Shown here: positions 26,558-33,864 of the stretch, one piece after another
Numbering within the stretch: position 1 is the first letter of the stretch
Layout: the number at the start of each line of letters is the position of its first letter
Assembly: GCA_040289115.1 (NCBI GenBank)
Contig: PSKS01000012.1
Coordinates: forward strand, 1-49,403
Direction: 5' to 3'
Length of the DNA: 49,403 nucleotides
From: JAUQQI01 sp040289115
Lineage (GTDB): Bacteria; Chloroflexota; Dehalococcoidia; JAUQQI01
Program-made: the position numbers and the translations under genes
Notes under the pieces: generated by a model
Seen by the model: the letters and a program-made list of their open reading frames with translations, nothing else
What the model was told of the DNA's origin: nothing
Databases searched by the model: none

Positions 26558-27586
26558 CTAGCTTCCGGCGTAAACGTGGGTGTAGAGCTCGGAAATGTCC
26601 GGATACGGACAGGCCTCGGCGCGGTCGGTGGCCTCATCCACCTCGGCCAGGGCCTGAGCGTGAATCTGCCGGTCGAGCTCCTCGTCCAACAGGCCCGAAG
26701 CCATTAGATATTTCTTAAAGAGGACGATGGGGTCCCGCCGGCGCCAGGCCTCCACCTCCTCCCGGCTGCGGTAGGTGCGGTCGTCGTCGGCGCTGGAGTG
26801 GGGGGTGAACCGGTAGCACTTAGCCTCGATGAGGCTCGGCCCACCGCCACTGCGGGCCCGGTCGACGGCGGCCTTAACAACCGCGTAGGTGGCGATGGGG
26901 TCCATCCCATCCACGACCACCCCGGCCATCCGGTAAGCCGGGGCGCGGTCGGCCACGTTATCGCAGGCCACCTGTTTGTGATAGGGGACGGAAATGGCGT
27001 AGCCGTTATTCTCGCAGAAAAAGATGACTGGGAGTTGATGGATGCCCGCAAAGTTCATGCCCTCGTGCCAGTCGCCGGTACTGGTGGCACCCTCGCCGAA
27101 GGAAACGAAGGTGACCCGGTCCTCCCGCCGAAGCTTGCAGGCGAGGGCAACCCCGGCGGCGTGGGGCACCTGGGTGCCCACCGGACTGGACCCCGAAACG
27201 ATGTTAAGCCGCCGGGCCGACCAGTGAACGGGCATCTGGCGGCCACGGGAGCACGGGTCATCCCGCCGGCCTAGGAAATTAACCATAATCTCGTAGGGGG
27301 TGAGGCCCAGGGTGAGGACCAGGGCCAGGTCGCGGTAGTAGGGGAGAATCCAGTCATAACCGGGCCGCAGGGCGAAGGCGGCCCCGACCTGGGCGGCTTC
27401 GTGGCCAGCGCTGGTTAGGACGAAATGGACCTTGCCCATTCGGCCGAGGGTCCAGACCCGCTCGTCAATGGTCCGGGCCAGGACCATCTTTTTGTACATC
27501 TCGAGGGCCTGTTCATCGCTTAGCCCCACTTCCCGGTGACGGCCCGGGGTGGTGTAAGCCTCGGTTAAGGTTTGGTCCTTAAGCAT
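26558..27586 (-). CDS. bkdAA: 2-oxoisovalerate dehydrogenase E1 alpha subunit
   Basis: Thiamine-diphosphate-binding alpha subunit, 342 aa, catalysing oxidative decarboxylation of branched-chain 2-oxoacids and reductive acylation of E2. The branched-chain signatures are SRGRQMPVHWSARRLN and SSPVGTQVPHAAG. The TPP/Mg motif region reads FGEGATSTGDWHEGMNFAG...ENNGYAIS, where the first Asp of GDG is Glu. The phosphorylation-loop-like segment YRFTPHSSADDD is present. ATG 27586 is preceded by GGAGGTG at 8 nt. It is first in the operon bkdAA-bkdAB-bkdB-lipA-lipB and is preceded by a structured leader. Confidence 0.93.
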   Translation of the reverse strand: MLKDQTLTEAYTTPGRHREVGLSDEQALEMYKKMVLARTIDERVWTLGRMGKVHFVLTSAGHEAAQVGAAFALRPGYDWILPYYRDLALVLTLGLTPYEIMVNFLGRRDDPCSRGRQMPVHWSARRLNIVSGSSPVGTQVPHAAGVALACKLRREDRVTFVSFGEGATSTGDWHEGMNFAGIHQLPVIFFCENNGYAISVPYHKQVACDNVADRAPAYRMAGVVVDGMDPIATYAVVKAAVDRARSGGGPSLIEAKCYRFTPHSSADDDRTYRSREEVEAWRRRDPIVLFKKYLMASGLLDEELDRQIHAQALAEVDEATDRAEACPYPDISELYTHVYAGS

Positions 27587-27784
27587 TGCGCACCTCCAGA
27601 AAATGTTTTGGCCCCCAAACCCTTGGGGGTTTGAGGGCCACAACCCCGCGCCGCGGGGCTAATAATGGTGCCGATAATAATCGCCGGCTTAAGGGTACCG
27701 TCCGCGCTAAGACCGCCTCCGGCACCCCGTCGTGCCCGACCACCAGCACGGTGAATCATCGGAAAGTCTCTCAGTGCCGGCATC
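27587..27784 (-). promoter_or_regulatory. structured 5' leader of the bkd-lip operon, candidate attenuator/riboswitch
   Basis: About 200 nt separate the predicted transcription start from bkdAA. In plus-strand coordinates three complementary blocks occur: GTGCCGG (27774-27780), CCGGCACC (27719-27726) and GGTGCCG (27667-27673). The middle block can pair with the first or the third but not both, the architecture of a switching leader. Two further hairpins stand before the ribosome-binding site. No known riboswitch core (TPP, T-box, glycine) was recognised. Confidence 0.5.
27610..27639 (-). terminator. 13-bp hairpin ahead of bkdAA, possible attenuator terminator
   Basis: On the minus strand GGCCCTCAAACCC and GGGTTTGGGGGCC pair with one mismatch around CCAA. 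The tract after it is AAAACATTTT rather than a clean U-run, so it may terminate weakly or act as an mRNA stabiliser. It lies about 20 nt before the start codon. Confidence 0.45.
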
Positions 27785-27790
27785 CCTTTT

Positions 27791-27819
27791 ATCATAGTAT
27801 TTCGGGCGGCGAAACGCAA
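27791..27819 (-). promoter_or_regulatory. promoter of the bkd-lip operon
   Basis: On the minus strand TTGCGT, exactly 17 nt, then TATGAT. It directs transcription through the structured leader into bkdAA. Confidence 0.65.
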
Positions 27820-27963
27820 GGGTGGACTTCTTCGGGCAGCGGTTCCCGTTCTGTCAGGAGCTGGGGCTATTTAGGCCCACGGCCGTGCGCGGTTACAAGC
27901 GGACTACCGCTGGTGTAGTAAGCCGGAAAGATAATCGGGGCGCCGGCATTAAGGGCAGTCGGC
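27820..27963. other. gene-free stretch between divergent promoters
   Basis: About 140 nt separate the bkd promoter (minus) from the Fur promoter (plus). Apart from a small AGCGG-ACTA-CCGCT hairpin near 27898 I see no gene, repeat or clear site. Together with the bkd leader it makes the 424-nt gap between bkdAA and the Fur gene. Confidence 0.5.
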
Positions 27964-27992
27964 TTGACCTGCAGCGCCCAAAACGGTATTAT
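27964..27992 (+). promoter_or_regulatory. promoter of the Fur-family regulator gene
   Basis: TTGACC (27964-27969), a 17-nt spacer, then TATTAT (27987-27992). The predicted start lies only about 11 nt before the ATG. Confidence 0.65.
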
Positions 27993-28007
27993 TGATACCG
28001 AGTATCA
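27993..28007. promoter_or_regulatory. Fur-box-like operator
   Basis: TGATACC-G-AGTATCA fits the 7-1-7 Fur/Zur/PerR box layout. It agrees with TGATAATnATTATCA at 11 of 14 positions. It begins right after the -10 box and covers the transcription start of the Fur-family gene, so autoregulation is likely. Confidence 0.6.
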
Positions 28008-28010
28008 CAA

Positions 28011-28460
28011 ATGGGACCCGAGCTGGAAGGGCTCCGAAGGCGGCTGGAAGCTGGGGGTTACCGGCTCACCCGGCCCCGCCGCCGCGTCCTAGAGTTCGTC
28101 GCCCGTCGCCGCTCCTTTACCCCCAACGAGGCCTTAACCCAGCTCACCCCGGGCCTCGGCCGGGCCACGATCTTCCGAACTTTAAGGCTCTTCAGCAAGC
28201 TCGGCATCATCGAGCAGGTGAGGACTGCTTTAGGTCGGCCGATTTACATCCTCTGCCTTCCGGACCATCATCACCAGCTCATTTGCATCGCCTGTGGTCG
28301 GGTAGCGGAGGTTGCCGGCTGCGAAATCCTGGCGGCGGTGAGCGCCCAGGCGGCCCGGGCCGGCTTTGCCGCCACCGGCCATCGGCTGGAGATCCTTGGG
28401 CTCTGTGCTGCCTGTCAATCCTGCGAAGGCCGGGAGGTACCGGATTGCGCGTCCTGGTGA
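28011..28460 (+). CDS. Fur-family metalloregulator
   Basis: The 149-aa protein has the winged-helix head (RLTRPRRRVLEFV, GRATIFRTLRLFSKLGIIE). The metal-binding tail contains HHH in PDHHHQLIC, one CxxC in CIACG and a second in CAAC, the pair for structural zinc. Fur, Zur, Nur and PerR cannot be separated safely. The downstream CbiMQO transporter makes a nickel/cobalt or zinc sensor plausible. There is no ribosome-binding site before ATG 28011, only the operator, so the mRNA is near-leaderless. Confidence 0.92.
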   Translation: MGPELEGLRRRLEAGGYRLTRPRRRVLEFVARRRSFTPNEALTQLTPGLGRATIFRTLRLFSKLGIIEQVRTALGRPIYILCLPDHHHQLICIACGRVAEVAGCEILAAVSAQAARAGFAATGHRLEILGLCAACQSCEGREVPDCASW

Positions 28461-29362
28461 CCGGGGGGGCAGGGTTTATCGGGTCGGCTGTAGCCGAGGC
28501 CTACGTCCGGGCTGGCCACGAGGTGGTCGTCGTTGACAACCTCAGCACCGGCCGCCGACAGTGGGTGCCGGCCGGGGCCGCCTTTTACCGAATGGATATC
28601 CTCGACCCCCGCCTCGAGGACATATTCGCGTCCCAGCGCTTCGACGTGGTGAACCACCACGCCGCCCAAGTCAGCGTCGCCCGGTCCGTGGCCGACCCCT
28701 TGGCCGATGCCCGCACCAACATCCTGGGCAGTCTGGCCGTGCTGGGCTTAGCCGTCCGCTGGGGCGTCCGGCGGTTTATCTTCGCCTCATCCTGCGCCGT
28801 CTACGGCGAGGCTGAACTCCGGCCAACCCCGGAATCGGCGCCGACAAAACCCCTCTCGCCTTACGGTCTGGCCAAGCGGGTCGTCGAAGACTATTTGGAG
28901 CTTTACGGCCGGCTTGCCGGGCTGGAGTGGGTCGCCCTGCGCTACGCCAACGTTTACGGTCCCCGGGCCAAGCCGCACACCGAGGCGGGGGTGGTTACCA
29001 GATTCGCCACCGCCCTCCTTTGGGGCCAACGTCCCACCATCTTCGGCGACGGCCTGCAAACCCGGGACTTCGTTTACGTGGAGGACGTGGTTGCGGCTAA
29101 CCTTTTAGCCCTGAACCGGGGCCAAGGGGTGATCAACATCGGCACCGGCCGGGAGACTTCGATCCTGGAGCTCTTCCGGACCCTAGCCCGGCTGACCGGG
29201 TTTGAAGGCTCGCCGGCCTTTGCCCCACCCAGGAAGGGCGAGGTCCGCTTCAGCTGCCTGGACCCGGCCCGGGCCGCCCAAGTCCTGGGCTGGCAGGCCG
29301 AGGTGAGTCTGCCGTCCGGCTTGGTTCCGGTGGTGGAGTCTCTGAAAAAGGGAGGAGTTTAG
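28445..29362 (+). CDS. NAD-dependent sugar-nucleotide epimerase (GalE-like)
   Basis: Short-chain-dehydrogenase/epimerase of 305 aa. The Rossmann motif is VTGGAGFIGSAV; the catalytic pair is in SPYGLAKRVVEDY (YxxxK) with the Ser in FASSCAVYG. It probably interconverts UDP-hexoses (UDP-glucose/galactose type). The frame is open far upstream, but TTG 28445 is chosen: GGGAGGT at 28432-28438 is 6 nt before it and the Rossmann strand begins at once. It overlaps the Fur gene by 16 nt, so the two are co-transcribed. Its role in a metal-regulated operon is unexplained. Confidence 0.85.
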   Translation: MRVLVTGGAGFIGSAVAEAYVRAGHEVVVVDNLSTGRRQWVPAGAAFYRMDILDPRLEDIFASQRFDVVNHHAAQVSVARSVADPLADARTNILGSLAVLGLAVRWGVRRFIFASSCAVYGEAELRPTPESAPTKPLSPYGLAKRVVEDYLELYGRLAGLEWVALRYANVYGPRAKPHTEAGVVTRFATALLWGQRPTIFGDGLQTRDFVYVEDVVAANLLALNRGQGVINIGTGRETSILELFRTLARLTGFEGSPAFAPPRKGEVRFSCLDPARAAQVLGWQAEVSLPSGLVPVVESLKKGGV

Positions 29363-29363
29363 A

Positions 29364-30119
29364 ATGAGTCACATCCATCTGCCGGACGGAATTTTGCCCC
29401 TCTGGCTGGTGGTTGCCGGCTGGGCCGTCACCATCGTCCTCCTTGGGGGCATTCTCCGCCGTCTGCGCCGGAACCCCGAAGAGTTAACCGGGCGGGTAGC
29501 CCGCCTCGGGGTGGTCGCCGCCCTAATGATGGTGGGGATGTCCCTGGAGGTGGTCCCCATCGCCTATCACTTCAACCTAAGCGTGCTGGCCGGCATCCTC
29601 CTCGGCCCGGCGGCCGGTTTCCTGGCCGCGTTCTTGGTGGTATTCATCCTAGCCCTCTTCGGTCACGGGGGTATCACGGTAGTCGGCCTCAACGCGCTGG
29701 TCATCGGGTCGGAGGTGGTCTTAGGCTCCGTTCTCTTCTGGGTTTTCGGCCGCCTGCTGGGTGACCGGCCCTTCTGGCAGGCTTTCTTAACCACGGTGGT
29801 GGCCCTGGCCGTGAGCACCACCGTGATGGTGGGCCTAATCGGGGTGGCACAGATTAACCCTGCCGAGCAGGCCCCCAGGGCCGTCATCGCCTTCAAGAAC
29901 CCCTTTGAGGGGGGACTTTTCCGCCTGGAGGTCTTTACCGAGGAGCCCCACGAAGCCCCCGAAGCCGGGGGCCTGGACCTTCCCACCTTTGCGGCGGTGG
30001 TTTACACCCTAGGGCTGGTCGGCTGGGTGCTGGAAGGTATCCTCACCGGGGTTATTGTCAGCTACTTGAGGCAGGTGCGGCCGGACCTCTTACCGGCCAG
30101 TGGGGCACCCCATGATTGA
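29364..30119 (+). CDS. cbiM: CbiM-type ECF transporter substrate-binding component (Ni/Co)
   Basis: Integral S-component of a nickel/cobalt energy-coupling-factor importer, 251 aa with about seven hydrophobic segments. The N-terminus MSHIHLPDGILP carries the histidines that bind the metal in CbiM/NikM, and GHGGITVVGLNAL is the second conserved stretch. Residues 175-205 form a hydrophilic, probably external loop. GGGAGGAG sets ATG 29364. It is followed by cbiQ and cbiO. A separate CbiN gene is absent. Confidence 0.9.
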   Translation: MSHIHLPDGILPLWLVVAGWAVTIVLLGGILRRLRRNPEELTGRVARLGVVAALMMVGMSLEVVPIAYHFNLSVLAGILLGPAAGFLAAFLVVFILALFGHGGITVVGLNALVIGSEVVLGSVLFWVFGRLLGDRPFWQAFLTTVVALAVSTTVMVGLIGVAQINPAEQAPRAVIAFKNPFEGGLFRLEVFTEEPHEAPEAGGLDLPTFAAVVYTLGLVGWVLEGILTGVIVSYLRQVRPDLLPASGAPHD

Positions 30120-30915
30120 GCTGGTGGATTTCTGGGCCATCAAGCTCACCAGCCCGGTCCACCGGCTGGCCGCGGGGCCGAAATTCGTTGCGGCCGGCCT
30201 CATTCTCTTCGGGATTATCGTAAGCCGGGACCTGATCTTCCTGCTCGGGACGTTCTTGCTGCTAAATGCGGCCATTCTGTTGGCAGGTCTGCCCTGGACC
30301 CGGGTTCTCATTACCGGGTTCTACCCGGCGGTGCTGTTGGTGCCCCTTCTCATTGCCCAGGGGCTGGCCAACCCGCCGGGAAGCTTGCTGATGGTGGGGA
30401 AGGCCGTGAATGCCGCCCTCACCATGCTGGCCCTGATAACCACAACCCCCTACCCGGTCCTCTTCTCGGCTATGCGCCGGGTCGCCCCCGCCCTGCTGGT
30501 GGACCTGCTCTTCCTGGCTTACAGGTCCTTTTTCATCCTGGTGGCCATCGCCCGGGATGTATTTACGGCCCTACGGCTACGGGGCGGGCTTTCAGCCCGC
30601 CACTGGGGCCGGCGGCTAGCCAACGTGGGCCAGGGGATCGGCCTCGTTATTGCCCGGGGATTTGACCTGAGCGAGGACTTCGGCCGGATTCTGCGGCTGC
30701 GGGGCTACCGGGGCCGGCTGGCCGTGGCGGCTACGGAGTGGAGGTTGGGTCCGCCGGAGCTGTTGGGCCTTATGGTGGGGGCGGGAACGGCGGCCTTTGG
30801 GGCAGAGCATCTGCTGGGCAGCGGGCTTGCGGCTTACAACGGGTATTGGCTGGCCCTGACGGCCGTGCTCTGCTTGGGGACGGGCACTTTCCGGTTTTTG
30901 AGGAAAGGCGGTTAG
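30112..30915 (+). CDS. cbiQ: CbiQ-type ECF transporter transmembrane component
   Basis: T-component of the ECF importer, about 267 aa. It has several hydrophobic helices and the coupling-helix segment ARDVFTALRLRGG, with a second Arg-rich segment RILRLRGYRG; these AxxRG-like helices dock on the ATPase. ATG 30112 overlaps the cbiM end by 8 nt; GTG 30100 is an upstream alternative. Confidence 0.9.
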   Translation: MIELVDFWAIKLTSPVHRLAAGPKFVAAGLILFGIIVSRDLIFLLGTFLLLNAAILLAGLPWTRVLITGFYPAVLLVPLLIAQGLANPPGSLLMVGKAVNAALTMLALITTTPYPVLFSAMRRVAPALLVDLLFLAYRSFFILVAIARDVFTALRLRGGLSARHWGRRLANVGQGIGLVIARGFDLSEDFGRILRLRGYRGRLAVAATEWRLGPPELLGLMVGAGTAAFGAEHLLGSGLAAYNGYWLALTAVLCLGTGTFRFLRKGG

Positions 30916-30920
30916 GTCCG

Positions 30921-31787
30921 GTGGAAATAATCGTTCGGTTCAAGGATGTAAAATTTACGTACCCGGACGGGACCGCCCTGTACTTTACGGGCGAAGAGCT
31001 CATCGTGCGGCGGGGGGAGCGGGTGGCCCTGCTGGGGCAAAACGGCAGCGGCAAGACGACTCTCTTTCAGCATTTACTGGGACTGCTCCGGCCAGAATCC
31101 GGGGTTGTGGAGGTCTTTGGGCTCGACCCCTACCGGGACTTCGAGAAGATTCGGCCCCGAATCGGCTTTCTATTCCAGAATCCCGACCGGCAGATCGTGG
31201 CCCCGACGGTGCGGGACGATATCGGGTTCGGCCCCCGCAACCAGGGCCTTCCACCCGCTGAGGTGAACCGGCTGGTTCAGGAGGTGGCCGCTGAGCTGCG
31301 GATTGAACACCTGCTCGACCGGCTCGCCCACTATCTGAGCGGCGGGGAGCGGCTGAAGGTGGCCCTGGCCGGGGCCCTGGTGATGCGCCCGGAGCTTTTA
31401 ATCTTAGACGAGCCCTTTGAGGGGCTCGACGCAGCCTCCCGGGTCGAGCTTGTCGAGCTCCTTAACCAGCTTCACCAGGAGCGAGGCCTAAGTTTCATCG
31501 TCTCCGTCCACGAGGTTAGCCTGGCCCCCCTTTTCCTCGACACCATTTACGTCCTGAGTCAGGGGGGGCATTTTGTGGCCAAGGGCTCCCCCCGGGAGAT
31601 CTTTAGCCAACCGGAGCTTTTGGCCAGGCACCGGTTGGAGCCGCCCTTAGTAGGCCTCATCTGCCAGCGCCTTCGGGCCCGGGGCTTCGACGTACCCCTT
31701 GCCCTCACCGCGGATGAGGCGGTGGAAGCTCTAGCCAGGCTCCTGGCGGGAATCCCGGCGGCGGGGGCCCAGTCGCCAGACCTTTAA
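30921..31787 (+). CDS. cbiO: CbiO-type ECF transporter ATPase
   Basis: ABC ATPase of 288 aa. Walker A is GQNGSGKTT, the Q-loop is in FLFQNPDRQIV, the signature is LSGGERLKVALAGAL, Walker B is LLILDEPFEGLD, and the switch His is in VSVHEVS. It powers CbiMQ. GTG 30921 is taken as the start, 5 nt after cbiQ, because the conserved N-terminal strand begins there; the open frame extends upstream without support. Confidence 0.93.
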   Translation: MEIIVRFKDVKFTYPDGTALYFTGEELIVRRGERVALLGQNGSGKTTLFQHLLGLLRPESGVVEVFGLDPYRDFEKIRPRIGFLFQNPDRQIVAPTVRDDIGFGPRNQGLPPAEVNRLVQEVAAELRIEHLLDRLAHYLSGGERLKVALAGALVMRPELLILDEPFEGLDAASRVELVELLNQLHQERGLSFIVSVHEVSLAPLFLDTIYVLSQGGHFVAKGSPREIFSQPELLARHRLEPPLVGLICQRLRARGFDVPLALTADEAVEALARLLAGIPAAGAQSPDL

Positions 31788-31820
31788 GGTTAGGCGCAGT
31801 GAATTATAATTATTATTGAA

Positions 31821-32186
31821 ATGGCCGAAGAACCCGTTACGCTGGCCGAAAAGCGGTGTGTCCCCTGCCGCGGGGGGATTCCGCCCCTCACTCCGGAAGA
31901 ATTTGCCCCCCTTCTGGCCCAGGTTCCAGGTTGGCAGGTGGAAGATGGGCGCCGGCTGGTAAAGGGCTTTAAGTTTAAGAACTTCCGGCAGGCCCTGGAG
32001 TTTGCCAACCGGGTGGGCGAGGTGGCCGAGGCCGAGGGCCACCACCCCGACCTTTACATCCGCTGGGGTGAGGTTCGGGTTTACTGGTGGACCCACAAGA
32101 TTGGCGGCCTCCATGAGAACGACTTTATCATGGCCGCCAAGGTGGACCGGCTCTACGACCAGTTCCAAGCCGGGCTAGCCCGTTGA
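31821..32186 (+). CDS. pterin-4a-carbinolamine dehydratase
   Basis: The 121-aa protein has the family signature EAEGHHPDLYIRWGEVRV and a later THKIGGLHENDF. It dehydrates 4a-hydroxytetrahydropterins; related proteins act in molybdopterin handling. Residues 13-16 (CVPC) form an N-terminal CxxC often seen in the bacterial type. It precedes birA by 4 nt. TATAAT at 31805-31810 lies just upstream, with no convincing -35. No pterin-dependent hydroxylase is present here, though mobA occurs 12 kb away. Confidence 0.93.
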   Translation: MAEEPVTLAEKRCVPCRGGIPPLTPEEFAPLLAQVPGWQVEDGRRLVKGFKFKNFRQALEFANRVGEVAEAEGHHPDLYIRWGEVRVYWWTHKIGGLHENDFIMAAKVDRLYDQFQAGLAR

Positions 32187-32190
32187 TACC

Positions 32191-33003
32191 GTGGCCGATT
32201 ACCCCGAAGCCCGCCTGGCCGACTACTGGGCCCGTCAGCGGCGTCGGCCCCACATCATCGGCCGGGAGATTTATCATTTAGCCTCGGTTGGGTCGACAAT
32301 GGACGTCGCCCGGGAGCTGGCCGCCTCCGCCGGGGGCGAGGGCCTGGTAGTGCGCGCCGAAGAGCAGACGGCCGGCCGGGGCCGTCAGGGGCGGCGGTGG
32401 GTTGCCCCTGCCGGAACTAGCCTGCTTTTCACCGTGGTTCTACGTCCCCCCCTCCAGGCCGTGGAGGCGCTGCCCATGGCCGCGGCGGTGGCGGTGGTCC
32501 GGGCTGTAAGGAGGGCGACAGGTCTTAACCCGGCCATCAAGTGGCCCAACGACCTGGTGGTCGACGGCCGCAAATTTGGTGGAATCCTGGTGGAGACCGA
32601 GTTCTTCGGCAACGAGCTGGCCTGGGCCCTAGTGGGCATCGGCCTAAATGTGAACTGGGATCCCGGGTCCGAGGTTCCGAAGCTGGCCGGGCAGGCCACC
32701 GGCCTGGTCCGGGAACTGGGTCGGCCGGTGGACCGGGAAGTTCTTTTTAGGGAGGTATTACTTGAGCTGGACCGGGCCTACATCAGGCTCTTGGGCGGTT
32801 GGTCGCCCTTCTGGGCCTGGCGTCGCCGGCTGATTACTGTGGGCCGGGAGGTGGAGGTGGTGGCCGGCAGCGAGAAGCTACGGGGGCTGGCCGCCGGGGT
32901 GGACCGGGCGGGGCGGCTGCGGCTCCGGACCGAGTCGGGCCGGAGCCGGGTTATAAGCTTTGGCGACGTGTTTAGTCTGGTCCGGCCGGGACCGGCTCAA
33001 TGA
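32191..33003 (+). CDS. birA: biotin-[acetyl-CoA carboxylase] ligase
   Basis: Joins biotin to the acceptor Lys of carboxylases via biotinyl-AMP. The 270-aa chain has the biotin loop GRGRQGRRWVAP, the KWPNDLVVDGRKFGGILVE segment and a C-terminal SH3-like domain (GREVEVVAGSEKLRG). The N-terminal helix-turn-helix of E. coli BirA is absent, so it is a group I ligase without repressor function. GTG 32191 is the start. Its end overlaps the convergent next gene by 32 nt. Confidence 0.94.
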   Translation: MADYPEARLADYWARQRRRPHIIGREIYHLASVGSTMDVARELAASAGGEGLVVRAEEQTAGRGRQGRRWVAPAGTSLLFTVVLRPPLQAVEALPMAAAVAVVRAVRRATGLNPAIKWPNDLVVDGRKFGGILVETEFFGNELAWALVGIGLNVNWDPGSEVPKLAGQATGLVRELGRPVDREVLFREVLLELDRAYIRLLGGWSPFWAWRRRLITVGREVEVVAGSEKLRGLAAGVDRAGRLRLRTESGRSRVISFGDVFSLVRPGPAQ

Positions 33004-33295
33004 CTTCCACCGTCTCGAAGACCTGCTCCAAGGCGCTCCCGGCCGGATTGATAAACCGGTTTCGGTACTCGTTGAGAAAGGCCCGGTAGGTTTCGGACCC
33101 CAGGTAGGCCTGCAGGGCGGCGGCGCTTTCGAAGACCAGGAGCTGGGCCAGCTGGGGCGGGGCCGAGCGCAACATAAAAAACCCGTGTTTCAAACCCTGC
33201 ATTTTGGCATACCTGGCCTTCAGGCCCTCAAGCCAGCCCCTAACCTGGTCCTCGGTGCCGGGTTCCAATGGGTAGACGATAAGCCTGGCGATCAC
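32972..33295 (-). CDS. ABM/dimeric alpha-beta-barrel domain protein
   Basis: The 107-aa protein begins MIARLIVYPLEPG and contains the ferredoxin-like pattern of antibiotic-biosynthesis-monooxygenase proteins (VFESAAALQAYLGSETYRAFL). Members include haem-degrading enzymes and quinol monooxygenases, but catalytic residues cannot be assigned. A GGCGCC-rich gap separates it from the divergent gene, and no clear promoter was found. Confidence 0.65.
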   Translation of the reverse strand: MIARLIVYPLEPGTEDQVRGWLEGLKARYAKMQGLKHGFFMLRSAPPQLAQLLVFESAAALQAYLGSETYRAFLNEYRNRFINPAGSALEQVFETVEVIEPVPAGPD

Positions 33296-33344
33296 GGGCG
33301 CCTCCTGGCCGATGGACTCCGCTTATGATGTTATACTGAATGGG

Positions 33345-33854
33345 ATGACTGGTCTGTCTATCACCAAGGCCTTAGAACGAACCCGCCGCAACCATGCCCT
33401 GGAGCATGCCACCGTTGGGGTACTCCTGCAGCGGCTCGGTCCCACCATCCGACTGGTCGCCCGCTCCACCCCCCACGGCTTTTACATTTACGGCCAGCTT
33501 CCCACCGATGCCATCAGGGCGGCCGTTGAAGAAGCCCTGGCCCGGCTGCAGGCCGGCGAAAGGGAGCTTGCCATCTCCCCCCTCTGCGGGACCAATGTGG
33601 CCGTGGCCGGTTTGCTGGCTGGCCTGAGCTCCCTGGCCGTGACCGGCTCTTTGCGCCGGCCCTTGGACCGCCTGGTGGGGGCGGTGCTGGCGGGGACCTT
33701 CGCCGTGCTGCTGGCCCAGCCCATCGGCCGGCTCGCCCAGGCCCGCCTGACGACCTCGGCCGACGTGACCGGGCTGCAGGTGCGCCGGGTGGAACGCCTG
33801 AATATCGGACGGGTGCCCGTTCACTGGGTCGAGACGGACTTCAACTCCGGCTAG
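33345..33854 (+). CDS. DUF6391-like protein with NHALEHAT motif
   Basis: The 169-aa protein has the conserved block RRNHALEHATVGVL, then GLVARSTPHGFYIYG-like sequence and a hydrophobic pair of helices (NVAVAGLLAGLSSLAV; LVGAVLAGTFAVLLAQPIG). The two His of NHxxEH could bind a metal. ATG 33312 is an alternative start; neither has a ribosome-binding site, and TATACT at 33332-33337 makes a near-leaderless transcript from 33345 possible. It precedes the TldD-like gene by 10 nt. Function unknown. Confidence 0.65.
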   Translation: MTGLSITKALERTRRNHALEHATVGVLLQRLGPTIRLVARSTPHGFYIYGQLPTDAIRAAVEEALARLQAGERELAISPLCGTNVAVAGLLAGLSSLAVTGSLRRPLDRLVGAVLAGTFAVLLAQPIGRLAQARLTTSADVTGLQVRRVERLNIGRVPVHWVETDFNSG

Positions 33855-33864
33855 AGAAGCGGTC

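Noticed and set aside
27587..27784. T-box leader for a branched-chain amino acid tRNA
   Set aside because: No T-box sequence (TGGnACCGCG-like) at a proper place; GGACGGTACCC near 27697 is only superficially similar, and bkd genes are not usual T-box targets.
27670..27790. TPP riboswitch before the thiamine-dependent E1 alpha gene, because CTGAGA occurs in the leader
   Set aside because: The second TPP core (ACCTGAT...TAATGCCAGCG-like) is missing and the order of helices does not match.
27992..28444. Long N-terminal extension of the epimerase
   Set aside because: It is the out-of-frame shadow of the Fur-family gene; a ribosome-binding site 6 nt before TTG 28445 marks the real start.
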